64,000 nt of DNA, taken from Halobacillus halophilus. GTDB lineage: Bacteria > Bacillota > Bacilli > Bacillales > Halobacillaceae. Below, piece after piece: positions 8,223-16,499 of this stretch; positions within the stretch are counted from its first letter, which is position 1; every line of letters begins with the position of its first letter. The stretch covers positions 62,001 through 126,000 of the forward strand of contig NZ_JAIVAL010000006.1 of assembly GCF_020171985.1 (NCBI RefSeq), in the 5' to 3' direction. Both the position numbers and the translations under genes were made by a program. The notes below the pieces were generated by a model, which did no database searches, had not been told where the DNA came from, and worked only from the letters and a program-made list of their open reading frames with translations.

Positions 8223-8840
8223 ATGTACTTAATCCCGCTTGTCCTATTTCTATTTCCAATGCTTGCTTTCGTAATAGGAGTTCTAGGTTGCGCTCTTTTT
8301 AAAAAGCTGTTTCTTGCTCCGGCCGTCGTATTTGGTCTTTCACTGCTGGCTCAACTCCTGTACTTAAATTCTTCTTTTTTTATGTGGGTCCTCATTTATA
8401 CATCCCTTGCTTTTGCCGGTAGTCTTATCGCTCATTTTCTCCTCCGGACATATCACCCCAGCCGCAACGTGCAAAAGACTGTTTTAAGCGTTCTTCTAGG
8501 GGCGGTGCTTATTCCTGCTTTGATTTTTGTCCTATCAAGGCCGGTAAATGCTGCGCTAATGGAGAAAAAAGTGGAGAAACACCTGCGCCAGGAAGAATAC
8601 TCGACAAGAGACATTACCTCCATTGAAACCTTTTATGAGGGAAAACGTAATACCAACCGGACCAAACCGGTTATTGCGGAGGTTGTTTTTACAGATGACC
8701 CTGATCATACATATCGCTATATCGAATTAAAAAAAGAAAACAGGATTGTGCAGATGTGTGAATATGAGAGGAGCCCGAACTTTTTTACGAACGATTATAC
8801 GGCGGAGCGGCCGCACATGAGGAAGGATTGTTTAAAATAA
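8223..8840 (+). CDS. Membrane protein with N-terminal DUF2651-like and C-terminal DUF3139-like regions
   Basis: A 205-residue protein. About the first 110 residues hold four hydrophobic segments, as in the YbeF (DUF2651) family. The rest is a soluble domain with the pattern ITSIETFYEGK...VVFTDDPDHTYRYIELKK that resembles DUF3139. The domain names are from memory of the families and are moderately sure. I chose ATG 8223 over the upstream in-frame ATGs at 8208 and 8217 because GGAGG ends seven bases before it. The ribosome binding site lies inside a long hairpin, suggesting post-transcriptional control. Function unknown. Confidence 0.65.
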   Translation: MYLIPLVLFLFPMLAFVIGVLGCALFKKLFLAPAVVFGLSLLAQLLYLNSSFFMWVLIYTSLAFAGSLIAHFLLRTYHPSRNVQKTVLSVLLGAVLIPALIFVLSRPVNAALMEKKVEKHLRQEEYSTRDITSIETFYEGKRNTNRTKPVIAEVVFTDDPDHTYRYIELKKENRIVQMCEYERSPNFFTNDYTAERPHMRKDCLK

Positions 8841-8863
8841 ATGGACGAAAAGGGGCTGGGGAT

Positions 8864-9838
8864 ATGAGCAAGGATATGGTGAATGAGATAAGAAAGCTAG
8901 TAGAGAAATCTACGGATGAGGAAGTACGATCCCTGTTATTTCAAATGGCAGTCATTTTGCATTCTAAAAAGGAAGCAGGAGTTTCGGAGGAATTCATACT
9001 TGAGGACCTCATGGAAAACTTTAATCGTTTTCGATCCTATAAGGAACAAGCAAGATATTCTTCTCTTCGTAACGCTGAGCGTGTCCATATCGTATTTGGA
9101 GAGTCCTCTGCCGGTAGTTTGTCCGTGGCTTTAAAAGAGTTGGAGTCGCAGGATTATGTGCTTTCATTACACGATTCATTCTCCTACGGTCCGATTTGGA
9201 AACTCCACGAGGAAAAGGGGTTGAGCAACAGAAAAGAAACCATTCAAACCATTGAGGCCGTTCCTAGCCATATTCCCATTTACATATGGAGTGGAGAAAA
9301 CGCTTTGGAATACACGGGACTGCGATACGTGCTCTATTTATTAAGAAGCATATCGAACTCGATTCATTTCATGAACCCGAGTGTAATCCATCCCAGGTTA
9401 TTTCCAGTTGAACAGGTGGATTATTCCCTTTTACATACAGGTGAGATTTCCCCTCGCCAATGGAAAGGGATGTTAGATCAGTGTGCGTCTGCATCACCCC
9501 TTTCCAAACCGGATCGTCAGGGGCTGGTTCGGGAATGGGAGACTTTATCAACTACGGAAGAACGGCTGCGTATTCGGAAAGATGGAAAGCTTCAATCCAT
9601 AGAGGAAGATTACTATGACAACTACCTTGTTCAAATCACCAGGGAAATACACGAAACACAGACGGAGAGAGATTATATCAAAACGGCAAGAATCATTGGC
9701 GAAGTGATGGGATCGCTTGAGCAGAGTATCGGTGACTCCTTTTTTGAATATCGGATTCGAACTCTAATTTTAAAAGGAGTCTTCGAAATCAAAGGTGTGC
9801 CTAAAGCCATGAGGTATTATAGTGTAAAGCTTCGCTGA
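8864..9838 (+). CDS. DUF1835/DUF3658 domain-containing protein
   Basis: A 324-residue soluble protein. Residues about 67-185 look like DUF1835 (starting RVHIVFGESSAGSLSVAL, with LHDSFSYGP as a typical family block), and the C-terminal part resembles DUF3658 (TAVE-like helices, YRIRTLILKGVFEIKG). The function of the family is unknown; it is widespread in Bacillaceae. A start at 8864 is preferred; a TTG at 8828 is possible and would overlap the previous gene. After it, 9839-10120 contains no recognisable gene. Confidence 0.75.
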   Translation: MSKDMVNEIRKLVEKSTDEEVRSLLFQMAVILHSKKEAGVSEEFILEDLMENFNRFRSYKEQARYSSLRNAERVHIVFGESSAGSLSVALKELESQDYVLSLHDSFSYGPIWKLHEEKGLSNRKETIQTIEAVPSHIPIYIWSGENALEYTGLRYVLYLLRSISNSIHFMNPSVIHPRLFPVEQVDYSLLHTGEISPRQWKGMLDQCASASPLSKPDRQGLVREWETLSTTEERLRIRKDGKLQSIEEDYYDNYLVQITREIHETQTERDYIKTARIIGEVMGSLEQSIGDSFFEYRIRTLILKGVFEIKGVPKAMRYYSVKLR

Positions 9839-10120
9839 CTGGAGCTGCATAAACCAGCACTTTTAAATCGTATAGTTTCTTACACAAAACTCCGGATACT
9901 TGAAGACTTAGTCGAAGCGGTTATAACAAACTCCGTAACGGGAAAAGAACATCAATACTCCTATGTCATCACTGGTGCAGACCCTTACAGTTTTCACTTA
10001 CGAAAGCAGAAAGTGGGCTGCTTTGGTGGATAATTGTATTTTGTTAGTTGATATAATAAAATAGGAGCAGGTACTAATAACAAATCCCAATTGTAGAAAT
10101 CACCTCAAGGAGGGCATGGA

Positions 10121-10900
10121 ATGAATTTATCATTAGAAGGACGCACCTATGTCGTAATGGGCGTAGCCAACAAACGTAGTATTGCGTGGGGCATTGCACG
10201 TTCTTTACATGAAGCAGGCGCGAGACTTATTTTTACTTATGCATCCGAACGTTTCGGGAAAGCCGTACGTGATTTGGCAGACACGCTTGAAGGGGAAAAC
10301 AATTCCTTATTCTATGAGTGTGACGTAACCAATGATGAAGCCATCATTCAAACGTTTGAAAATATCCAGGATGACGTAGGTGTCATTCATGGACTGGCTC
10401 ACTGCATTGCATTCGCCAACCGCGATGAGTTAAAGGATGAGTTCCTGAACACAAGCCGTGACGGATTCTTAACTGCTCACAACATCAGTTCTTATTCCCT
10501 TACCGCTGTGGCACGTGCCGCTAAGCCGCTTATGTCAGAAGGCGGAAGCATTATAACCATGACGTATCTCGGCGGCGAGCAAGTCGTCCAGAACTACAAT
10601 GTTATGGGTGTCGCTAAAGCAAGCCTTGATGCAAGCATGAAGTATTTAGCGAATGACTTAGGTAAGCACAACATTCGCGTGAACGCGATTTCCGCTGGTC
10701 CAATCCGTACGCTGTCCGCTAAAGGCGTAGGCGATTTCAACCAGATTCTGCAGGAAATTGAAGAACGTGCGCCACTGCGTCGTCCCGTTACACAGGAAGA
10801 AGTCGGCGATACCGCTTATTATTTAATGAGTGATCTTTCCCGCGGTGTAACAGGAGAAGTTATTCACGTGGACTCCGGCTTTAACATTATCGGTTATTAA
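10121..10900 (+). CDS. fabI: Enoyl-[acyl-carrier-protein] reductase [NADH/NADPH], FabI
   Basis: A 259-residue short-chain dehydrogenase fold enzyme that performs the last reduction of the fatty acid elongation cycle, trans-2-enoyl-ACP to acyl-ACP. It has the FabI cofactor motif GVANKRSIAWGIA near residue 14 and the catalytic Tyr-x6-Lys in YNVMGVAKASL around residues 156-163. A strong AGGAGGG site precedes the ATG, and a terminator follows. Directly downstream lies cotO, the same neighbourhood as fabI (yjbW) in Bacillus subtilis, which supports chromosomal synteny here. Confidence 0.97.
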   Translation: MNLSLEGRTYVVMGVANKRSIAWGIARSLHEAGARLIFTYASERFGKAVRDLADTLEGENNSLFYECDVTNDEAIIQTFENIQDDVGVIHGLAHCIAFANRDELKDEFLNTSRDGFLTAHNISSYSLTAVARAAKPLMSEGGSIITMTYLGGEQVVQNYNVMGVAKASLDASMKYLANDLGKHNIRVNAISAGPIRTLSAKGVGDFNQILQEIEERAPLRRPVTQEEVGDTAYYLMSDLSRGVTGEVIHVDSGFNIIGY

Positions 10901-10909
10901 TAAAAAAAT

Positions 10910-10944
10910 CCCCGGACTCTTTTCAAAGAGTGCCGGGGTTTTTT
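10910..10944 (+). terminator. Terminator of fabI
   Basis: CCCCGGACTCTT and AAGAGTGCCGGGG pair around TTTCA, followed by six T. The rest of 10945-11229 is the cotO upstream region; I see only a weak sigma-K-like -10 (CATATACAT near 11181) there. Confidence 0.95.
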
Positions 10945-11229
10945 ATGCCAAACCTTCATCACAAAATTTTTTATTAGGATACGAGAGGAATCAAAAAAAC
11001 CATTTCACTTGTTACTTGAAATAATCCAATCGGGTTTTGAATACTATGGTTAGTAAAGCATTTGTTTAATTATATTTATCCTGACCAGCAGAGAAAAGGA
11101 TCGTTCGTTACTGTGTTAAAACTTTGTAAAAAAGGAAGAAATAACGTCGAACTTGGGCGATTGTGAACATGCTGTCCCAATCAGGCATATACATAGAACG
11201 ATGACCCTATTAAAAAGGAGAGATCCAGA

Positions 11230-11766
11230 ATGGCTGAAAACACGGAAAACAAACGAATGGCAAAGCAACCGATGCTTTATATCGCCCAACCTAAATTCAA
11301 ACCTGCTGAAGTTTCCATGCAGACCAGCTTTCGTACTCAGCGGAGCCAGTCTGCTCCAGCACCTGCCGAGCAGCCCGCTAAATCAGAGGCACCCTCGACT
11401 TCTCTTCATGAAAAAGAACTGAGACTAAGAAACCAGAATAAAGCAGCACCCGCAGCCAGTCCGCCAAAAGCGAAAGAAGAGGCACCTGCCGAAGAAGAGC
11501 CGGAGAAGAAGGAGCAGCCTGAATCTTCACGAGATCGCCGACTTCGTTTCCATGAATTATCGCTTGAGGAGAAAGTGAACTACTTCTTCACGCTATCTCC
11601 GCACGTGCCAAAAATGAAGTGTGAGGTCACGACCCAGGATAATAAATACAGAGGCTACATTACGGACTATAAAGATGGAATCGTCCAATTGAAGATTTTT
11701 CAGAGGCCTTTCCAGCAAGAAGTTCCGTTTAAAGACATTACCGACATTCGATTAATCGGATTCTAA
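11230..11766 (+). CDS. cotO: Spore coat protein CotO-like
   Basis: A 178-residue protein with a conserved N-terminal block (KQPMLYIAQPKF), a low-complexity middle rich in Pro, Ala, Glu and Lys, and a conserved C-terminal domain of about 75 residues (starting LSLEEKVNYFFTLSPHVPKMKCEV). That layout, with the C-terminal beta-rich domain, matches CotO, a coat morphogenetic protein that in B. subtilis acts late with CotH and lies next to fabI and cotZ. The adjacent genes here are fabI and a CotY/CotZ family gene, so synteny supports the call. AAGGAG precedes the ATG. Confidence 0.85.
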   Translation: MAENTENKRMAKQPMLYIAQPKFKPAEVSMQTSFRTQRSQSAPAPAEQPAKSEAPSTSLHEKELRLRNQNKAAPAASPPKAKEEAPAEEEPEKKEQPESSRDRRLRFHELSLEEKVNYFFTLSPHVPKMKCEVTTQDNKYRGYITDYKDGIVQLKIFQRPFQQEVPFKDITDIRLIGF

Positions 11767-11771
11767 GAAAA

Positions 11772-11798
11772 AAACCGCGCTTTTCAGCGCGGTTTTCG
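11772..11798. terminator. Bidirectional terminator between cotO and cotY/Z
   Basis: AAACCGCGCT and AGCGCGGTTT pair around TTTC, with an A run on the left and T run on the right, so it can end both convergent genes. Confidence 0.9.
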
Positions 11799-11806
11799 TT
11801 TGATAA

Positions 11807-12316
11807 TTACAATGCTGCTGTTGCAGGCAGGCAAGTAACGTGACAGAAGCAGTTCAGATCAACGGTAATGCAGATACCGGAAGCGCGCAGGTTTCTGCAG
11901 CTTTGGTCAGCTGGAGATTTCGGATCAAATCCATGATGGTGATGATATCCATCAGAAGATTCGTCTGTTCCCCCTACATTTCCGTGATGATGATGGTCAG
12001 CGAACAATAGTTCTACTACTGCACATCCGTCGTCATCTACAGATTTAACTCGGAAGAAGAAGCTCCCTTTAATTTCGCATTCGTCTCCGCTTCTTTTCGA
12101 ACCGTATCCTTTAAAAGGTTTGCACCCTTCTTTACAGTAAAGGATAACTGGAACCGTATCGAATCCAGAACCTCCGCCTGTGTCCCCTAAAAGATCAGCG
12201 ATGGATTGTTCACAGCTCGTCATGCATTCGTGGATGACGTCATTCTGAGCATCTACGATATCTTTAAGGATATCAATGACACAAGAGCCACTATCGAATT
12301 TTTTACCACAACTCAT
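11807..12316 (-). CDS. cotZ: Cysteine-rich spore coat protein, CotY/CotZ family
   Basis: A 169-residue Cys-rich protein of the CotY/CotZ family, which forms the cross-linked outer crust of the spore. It starts MSCGKKF and carries at least ten Cys residues, including the C-terminal CITVDLNCFCHVTCLPA block typical of the family. A His-rich insert (DHHHHGN and YHHHHGF) with about 20 residues between is unusual and could bind metals. It is convergent with cotO rather than co-directional as in B. subtilis cotXYZ. Whether it is the CotY or CotZ orthologue cannot be decided from one copy. A sigma-K type promoter lies just upstream. Confidence 0.85.
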   Translation of the reverse strand: MSCGKKFDSGSCVIDILKDIVDAQNDVIHECMTSCEQSIADLLGDTGGGSGFDTVPVILYCKEGCKPFKGYGSKRSGDECEIKGSFFFRVKSVDDDGCAVVELLFADHHHHGNVGGTDESSDGYHHHHGFDPKSPADQSCRNLRASGICITVDLNCFCHVTCLPATAAL

Positions 12317-12359
12317 ATTTATTTTCCCCTTTCCATACGAATTGACGTATTGTCTTTAC

Positions 12360-12387
12360 TAGAATATGTTTTGACCCTTTGACGGTG
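12360..12387 (-). promoter_or_regulatory. Sigma-K type promoter of the cotY/Z gene
   Basis: On the minus strand CACC (12387-12384) and CATATTCTA (12368-12360) are spaced by exactly 16 bases. This matches the sigma-K consensus of AC then CATAnnnTA and sits about 45 bases before the start codon, as expected for a late mother-cell coat gene. Confidence 0.75.
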
Positions 12388-12507
12388 TGGGCATTTGTCA
12401 TCTTTCCTCAATTCTGTAGGTTTTTTATTGAATAATGGGCAGGAGACCATACTTCATCGAGACAAACGCATAGATTAACAGTGAATTCGAATAAGGAGAT
12501 GAATAGC

Positions 12508-12720
12508 ATGTCTGAGAACAGAAAGGTCATCCGTGTGAAAGACCTTGTTATTGAAGCTGAAAACGTATTTATTGAACCTCAGCGCAAAGAACACCATGAC
12601 AGGCGCGACCGTGTAGATCCATTTTTCGGAGGACGCCGTAGAAAAGGTGAGGTAGCTGGGGAATCAAGCGATCGTCACGATGAGTCCTCCAGCAGCCGGG
12701 GCGGATTTTCCTGGATTTAA
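12508..12720 (+). CDS. Small conserved-looking protein in the spore coat locus
   Basis: A 70-residue protein with an ordered N-terminal half (KVIRVKDLVIEAENVFIEP) and a disordered C-terminal half rich in Arg, Asp, Gly and Ser (RRDPFFGGRRR style). AAGGAG is nine bases before ATG 12508; a GTG at 12481 is in frame but has no site. Its location between cotY/Z and yjcA, and its low-complexity tail, suggest a spore coat or sporulation role, but I do not recognise the family. Confidence 0.55.
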   Translation: MSENRKVIRVKDLVIEAENVFIEPQRKEHHDRRDRVDPFFGGRRRKGEVAGESSDRHDESSSSRGGFSWI

Positions 12721-12734
12721 TTAAAAAGATCTTC

Positions 12735-12765
12735 AGCCACTACCGACAAGCGTAGTGGCTTTTTC
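12735..12765 (+). terminator. Rho-independent terminator
   Basis: AGCCACTAC and GTAGTGGCT form a nine-base-pair stem around CGACAAGC, followed by TTTTTCTTT. Confidence 0.95.
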
Positions 12766-12904
12766 TTTATGGTTCGATTGTCAATCATCGTTGATGGATC
12801 CAAAGATATTTGAACCGGATTGTACAGATAAGGGTGTCCGTTGAATAAGTTAAGGAATAGTGAGATTTACCAGTGCCATCCATTTGAAAGGGGAGGTTAA
12901 GGAA

Positions 12905-13240
12905 TTGGGGAGTATAACTTGGTTGGAACTATTATTGCTCGGGCTTGCGAGCTTCCGGCTGACAAGGCTGATTGTAGATGATCTGATTATGGAATGGCTG
13001 AGAAAGCCCTTTTTTCATACGAAAGTAGTTGAACAGGCAGATGGGAAGAAAGAAGAATGGGAAATACCTAACGGCTGGATCGGCGAGGGGTTGAGCTGTC
13101 ACTGGTGCGTCGGTGTCTGGTCGGCTCTTATTAATTTTCTTCTATATTATTATATTCCGTTTGGTTATTTTCTGGTTCTGATCCTGGCCATTGCCGGTTT
13201 ACAATCTATTTTCTATAAATGGAGTGAAAAGCTCTCATGA
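12905..13240 (+). CDS. yjcA: DUF1360 membrane protein, YjcA-like sporulation protein
   Basis: A 111-residue membrane protein with the DUF1360 pattern: LLLLGLASFRLTRLIVDD at the N-terminus, a conserved GLSCHWCVGVW block near residue 72, and a final hydrophobic segment. In B. subtilis yjcA is next to the cotVWXYZ genes and is expressed in sporulation, matching the position here. I chose TTG 12905, eight bases after GGGAGG; the earlier ATG at 12860 has no ribosome binding site. The stop overlaps the ATG of the next gene, so the two are coupled. The paired Cys residues in CHWC may matter for its unknown function. Confidence 0.8.
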   Translation: MGSITWLELLLLGLASFRLTRLIVDDLIMEWLRKPFFHTKVVEQADGKKEEWEIPNGWIGEGLSCHWCVGVWSALINFLLYYYIPFGYFLVLILAIAGLQSIFYKWSEKLS

Positions 13241-13452
13241 GTGAGAAAAAAGATAAAACAATCTTTGAAGTTTTACAGGAAATCAATGAGGAAACGTCGA
13301 AAAACTATGGAATCATTAAACAGCCTGAGAAGAAGTTCCAGGGCTGGGAACAGGACCTCCAAGCCTGGGATCGCCGGTTTTCCAAACGGATGACGGATAT
13401 GGAACGATTCTTGAATAAGCAGATGGGTAAAGTCGAACGTTTTTTTGAATAA
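13237..13452 (+). CDS. Small charged helical protein coupled to yjcA
   Basis: A 71-residue hydrophilic protein that starts within the yjcA stop (ATGA). It is predicted to be largely helical with many Lys, Glu and aromatic residues (GWEQDLQAWDRRFSKRM, FLNKQMGKVERFFE). I do not recognise the family. Coupling to yjcA and the surrounding coat genes suggest expression in sporulation, which is inference from position only. Confidence 0.6.
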   Translation: MSEKKDKTIFEVLQEINEETSKNYGIIKQPEKKFQGWEQDLQAWDRRFSKRMTDMERFLNKQMGKVERFFE

Positions 13453-13521
13453 AGGGTGCGTGAGGGAGGTATATCAGGGCCGGAAAAAGGGTATGGGTCT
13501 ATAAACGAGGAGGAGTTATAG

Positions 13522-13824
13522 ATGGGGTATATATTGCCGGTTAATCATTATCAATATAAGGATTATCATGATCGTACGATCCAGACCGAACGCTCTCCCT
13601 TTATGCTGGAACAAATTTTTAAAACGACGCTTGATAATCGATTAAAGCAGCATGAGCAGTCGCGGGAAGAGGACCGGCTCGAATACCAGGAAATGAGCCG
13701 AAAGCTTTTTACCTCTAAAGATATGCATGCTGCGAAGAATCCAAGGCAGCCAGCTGAGCCAATTCAAGAAAAAGTATATTCTGATGTAACAGGAAAAGGG
13801 AAACACTTTAGCGAAAGTATTTAG
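13522..13824 (+). CDS. Hypothetical protein with MGYILPVNHYQY N-terminus
   Basis: A 100-residue hydrophilic protein starting at an ATG after AGGAGGAG. The N-terminus MGYILPVNHYQYKDYHDR resembles a short motif I associate with small Bacillaceae proteins of unknown function; the rest is charged and probably helical. It lies between the sporulation genes and an MBL-fold hydrolase that starts 22 bases after its stop. No role assigned. Confidence 0.6.
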   Translation: MGYILPVNHYQYKDYHDRTIQTERSPFMLEQIFKTTLDNRLKQHEQSREEDRLEYQEMSRKLFTSKDMHAAKNPRQPAEPIQEKVYSDVTGKGKHFSESI

Positions 13825-13846
13825 AAAAGCTAAAGGAGTTGATTTT

Positions 13847-14758
13847 GTGTCTTTTCATTCCATCAATGAACACTGCTATTACTATAGCGGTTCCGTAAAT
13901 ATCGGATACATCCATAAAGGAACAGATGGCCTGCTGATTGATGCCGGCCTGGACCGTTCCTCTATAAAGAAGGTGCTCAAGGAGCTGAACGAACGCGGGC
14001 TTCCATTGACGCACCTTTTTATTACGCATGCCCATGCCGATCATTACGGCGGAGCGGCTTATATCCAGCAGAACTACGATGTCTATACGATCGCCCCTGC
14101 CTTTGAAGAAGCGGTGCTGAAGTATCCAGGTCTTGAACCACTGTATTTGTTCGGCGGCAATGATCCGTTAGAAGAGCTGCAGAATAAGTTCCTGCAGGGG
14201 CCCGCCATTACCATTGATGAAGTGGTAGAAGAGGGAACGTTTCAAGCCGGAGCCATTGAAGGAAAGACTTATCTTCTGCCAGGCCACAGCTATCACCAGC
14301 TTGCTCTGCGCGCTCACGGTATTCTTTACGCAGCGGACAGTTATTTTGGAGTTGATACTTTACATAAGCATAAAATTCCTTACAATTCTGACGCCGATCG
14401 AACACTCAAAAGCTTGAACCAATTACTGACCATTTCGTGCGATGGCTTTATACCTGGCCATGGAGAGTATGAAGAGGACGCATCGGCTACCATTCAAACC
14501 AATATCGATTATCACGAAGAAATTCTGGATACGATGGAAGACTGCATTCAGGCACACGAAAAAGGGATCAGCCATGAAGAACTTGTTTCCTCCATGTGCG
14601 AACACTATGGGGTAAAAGCTCCTCAGCTGTCCCAGTGGTTATTATACCGGACGGCCATTACGGCGTATGCGATTGCTTTAGTGAAACAGGGAAGGGCGGT
14701 TCATCAGATTCAAGACCATCGTTTTGTTTTTACGGCACTAGAAGCCGATCAGAAATAG
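13847..14758 (+). CDS. MBL-fold metallohydrolase
   Basis: A 303-residue metallo-beta-lactamase fold protein, starting at GTG 13847 after AAAGGAG. The metal-binding motif HAHADH (in FITHAHADHYGG) is near residue 63; further ligands are probably H in LLPGHSYHQL, D in YAADSYFG and H in FIPGHGEY. The C-terminal about 80 residues form a helical winged region typical of the group with YqjP-like or lactamase_B plus tail proteins. The substrate is unknown. Its last 21 bases overlap the end of the convergent YetF-like gene. Confidence 0.85.
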   Translation: MSFHSINEHCYYYSGSVNIGYIHKGTDGLLIDAGLDRSSIKKVLKELNERGLPLTHLFITHAHADHYGGAAYIQQNYDVYTIAPAFEEAVLKYPGLEPLYLFGGNDPLEELQNKFLQGPAITIDEVVEEGTFQAGAIEGKTYLLPGHSYHQLALRAHGILYAADSYFGVDTLHKHKIPYNSDADRTLKSLNQLLTISCDGFIPGHGEYEEDASATIQTNIDYHEEILDTMEDCIQAHEKGISHEELVSSMCEHYGVKAPQLSQWLLYRTAITAYAIALVKQGRAVHQIQDHRFVFTALEADQK

Positions 14759-15415
14759 CTGCGGCTCGCCTTCTTTATATTCAGCGTAAAGGACGTCCTC
14801 CGGTGAGTTGAAATTCTGGGACTGCAGCTGCCGTTTCAGCCAGGCTTCATTCTGCCCGATTTCCTCCAGACTGTCCCAGATCACTTCACCATCACTGATC
14901 AACGTACGTGGGAGTGGTACGGCTTGCGGCGACAGATTCATGTCTCCGCGGGTTACATTTTGATATTGCGATGCTTTTAAAACGGATACGGTTCCGTCCG
15001 TTTCCAGTACCGCATACTGCACCTCTTGAACAGAAAATACGTCTTTCGCGCGCAGCAGGTGCTGCAACTGATTGATATCCAGCTTGCTTTTCTTCAACTG
15101 TTCTCGATCAATGTCCCCTTTATAAATAATGAGGGATGGCCGGCCTTCTAAAAGCCCACGAGTCGATTTGAATTTTTCCGTGATAATTTCAGTAACATAG
15201 ATGAGGACGCCCCATAGTAGTACCGCAAAACCAACTTTCATAACACCGATTTCTTTATCATACAGAGCATTCCCCACAAGCTCTCCCAGTACGAGGGCAG
15301 CAATAAAGTCAAACGCGGTAATTTGGGTAATTTGTGTTTTTCCTAATACTTTTGTGAGAATAAATAAGGCTAAAAAGCCAAATAAAGTTTCAACCGTTAT
15401 TTGAAGATATTCCAT
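14738..15415 (-). CDS. DUF421 (YetF-type) membrane protein
   Basis: A 225-residue protein with three N-terminal membrane helices and a cytoplasmic part with two YetF domains, the architecture of YetF/YdfS/YkjA. Landmark blocks are TQITAFDFIAALVLGELVGN in the membrane part and GRPSLIIYKG at the start of the soluble part. In B. subtilis paralogues are components of, or expressed in, spores (for example YetF and SpoVA-associated YrbG-like proteins); the exact role here is unknown. Convergent with, and overlapping by 21 bases, the MBL-fold gene. Confidence 0.85.
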   Translation of the reverse strand: MEYLQITVETLFGFLALFILTKVLGKTQITQITAFDFIAALVLGELVGNALYDKEIGVMKVGFAVLLWGVLIYVTEIITEKFKSTRGLLEGRPSLIIYKGDIDREQLKKSKLDINQLQHLLRAKDVFSVQEVQYAVLETDGTVSVLKASQYQNVTRGDMNLSPQAVPLPRTLISDGEVIWDSLEEIGQNEAWLKRQLQSQNFNSPEDVLYAEYKEGEPQLFLIGF

Positions 15416-15479
15416 TTATGATCACAGTCCTCGTAAAATTCTTTATTCTTCATTGTGGTCAAAAAGGAAAGGATCTAAA

Positions 15480-15521
15480 CGAAAAAAACTGCCGATCCAA
15501 AAGGGAACGACAGTTTTTTCG
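15480..15521 (-). terminator. Terminator of the yjcHGF operon
   Basis: On the minus strand CGAAAAAACTG and CAGTTTTTTTCG pair, placing a T run within and after the right arm, just after the stop of the GNAT gene. Confidence 0.8.
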
Positions 15522-15522
15522 T

Positions 15523-15945
15523 TTATAAGGCTTTGGTCATCGTCACGTGCGGGATACCTGCATCCATAAACTCATCGGAGACGGTCTCATAGCCCAATGA
15601 CCGATAGAAAGCTTCTGCATGCGTCTGCGCATTCAGCTTGGAGGCTTGATAAGCCTGCTCTTCAATGAGGGATTCCATAAACAGAATCATCTCTTTGCCA
15701 TATCGCTTGCCACGATACGGACGCTTCACGCAGATACGTTCAAGCTTTCCATAATCGCCGACAAAGCGCAGACGAGCCGCCGCAATGGGCTCGTCTCCTT
15801 CATAGCCTACCAGGTGAACGGCTGTGTCATCATGTTCATCGATTTCTAAATCCTCGGGAACGTTCTGTTCATCAACAAAGACGACGCGTCTTACGTGAAA
15901 CGCGTCGTCTTTCTCTTGTGAGTGTACAACCTGTCTGATCTCCAT
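15523..15945 (-). CDS. yjcF: GNAT-family N-acetyltransferase, YjcF-like
   Basis: A 140-residue acetyltransferase of the GNAT fold. The acetyl-CoA binding motif is RICVKRPYRGKRYGKEMI near residue 75, with RxxRGxxxG/A readable as RPYRGKRYG. The start at 15945 has GGGGAGGGG upstream; a longer frame to 16029 runs into the previous gene and lacks a site. It follows the YjcG-like gene by four bases. The order yjcH-yjcG-yjcF matches the B. subtilis operon, which supports the symbol. The acceptor substrate is unknown. Confidence 0.85.
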   Translation of the reverse strand: MEIRQVVHSQEKDDAFHVRRVVFVDEQNVPEDLEIDEHDDTAVHLVGYEGDEPIAAARLRFVGDYGKLERICVKRPYRGKRYGKEMILFMESLIEEQAYQASKLNAQTHAEAFYRSLGYETVSDEFMDAGIPHVTMTKAL

Positions 15946-15949
15946 GTAC

Positions 15950-16465
15950 TTACCCCTCCCCAAGACGGAAGGTTTCATACACACTCCAGGCGCCGTTCTC
16001 CAGCTGATAAAGAAGCTGGAAGCGGCCAACGTTATCCTGAATGTCGAATTTGTTCATGCTTAAGCTGCCGTATACATCGAAAAACTCATCATCCGATAGC
16101 TTCTGGGCAATCGTAATGTGAGGAACGAATTTAAAATCTTTTTTATCCGGCAGACTGCCTGTATGAAGCTTTTCATTTAAATCAAAAATCTCCTCAGAAG
16201 GCTCCACTTTCAAGTAAATCGTATTGGTTACCGGAGAAAAGGAACTCACTTTGTAGATGCCGTAAGAAAAAGGCTCGGTATTCTTCGCAATTTTTTTCAA
16301 TTCAGGAATGATTTTTTCCTCGATCTCACTTTCTTCTGCTTCGAATGGTTCCTTGACTGTAATGTGTGGCGGAATCAAAGCATAGTGCGGGTCATAGCGT
16401 TTACGATAGGAATTCGCGACATCTTGTACTTTTTTTGATGGAAATACTGCAATACCGTATCTCAT
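15950..16465 (-). CDS. yjcG: 2H phosphoesterase (2'-5' RNA ligase-like), YjcG
   Basis: A 171-residue protein with the two HxT motifs that define 2H phosphoesterases: PHITVKEPF near residue 33 and PHITIAQKL near residue 115. These His residues form the catalytic pair on cyclic phosphate substrates. The size and motif context match B. subtilis YjcG. The start at 16465 has AGGAGGGG; the upstream extension to 16510 would overlap the next gene and is rejected. Middle gene of the yjcHGF operon. Physiological substrate unknown. Confidence 0.9.
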   Translation of the reverse strand: MRYGIAVFPSKKVQDVANSYRKRYDPHYALIPPHITVKEPFEAEESEIEEKIIPELKKIAKNTEPFSYGIYKVSSFSPVTNTIYLKVEPSEEIFDLNEKLHTGSLPDKKDFKFVPHITIAQKLSDDEFFDVYGSLSMNKFDIQDNVGRFQLLYQLENGAWSVYETFRLGEG

Positions 16466-16499
16466 GGAAATACCCCTCCTGATTCTTATTTCAATTCTT

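Noticed and set aside
11175-11192. Sigma-K promoter upstream of cotO (CATATACAT)
   Set aside because: The -10 ends AT instead of TA and the spacing to an AC is 17, so it is only a weak candidate; not listed as a feature.
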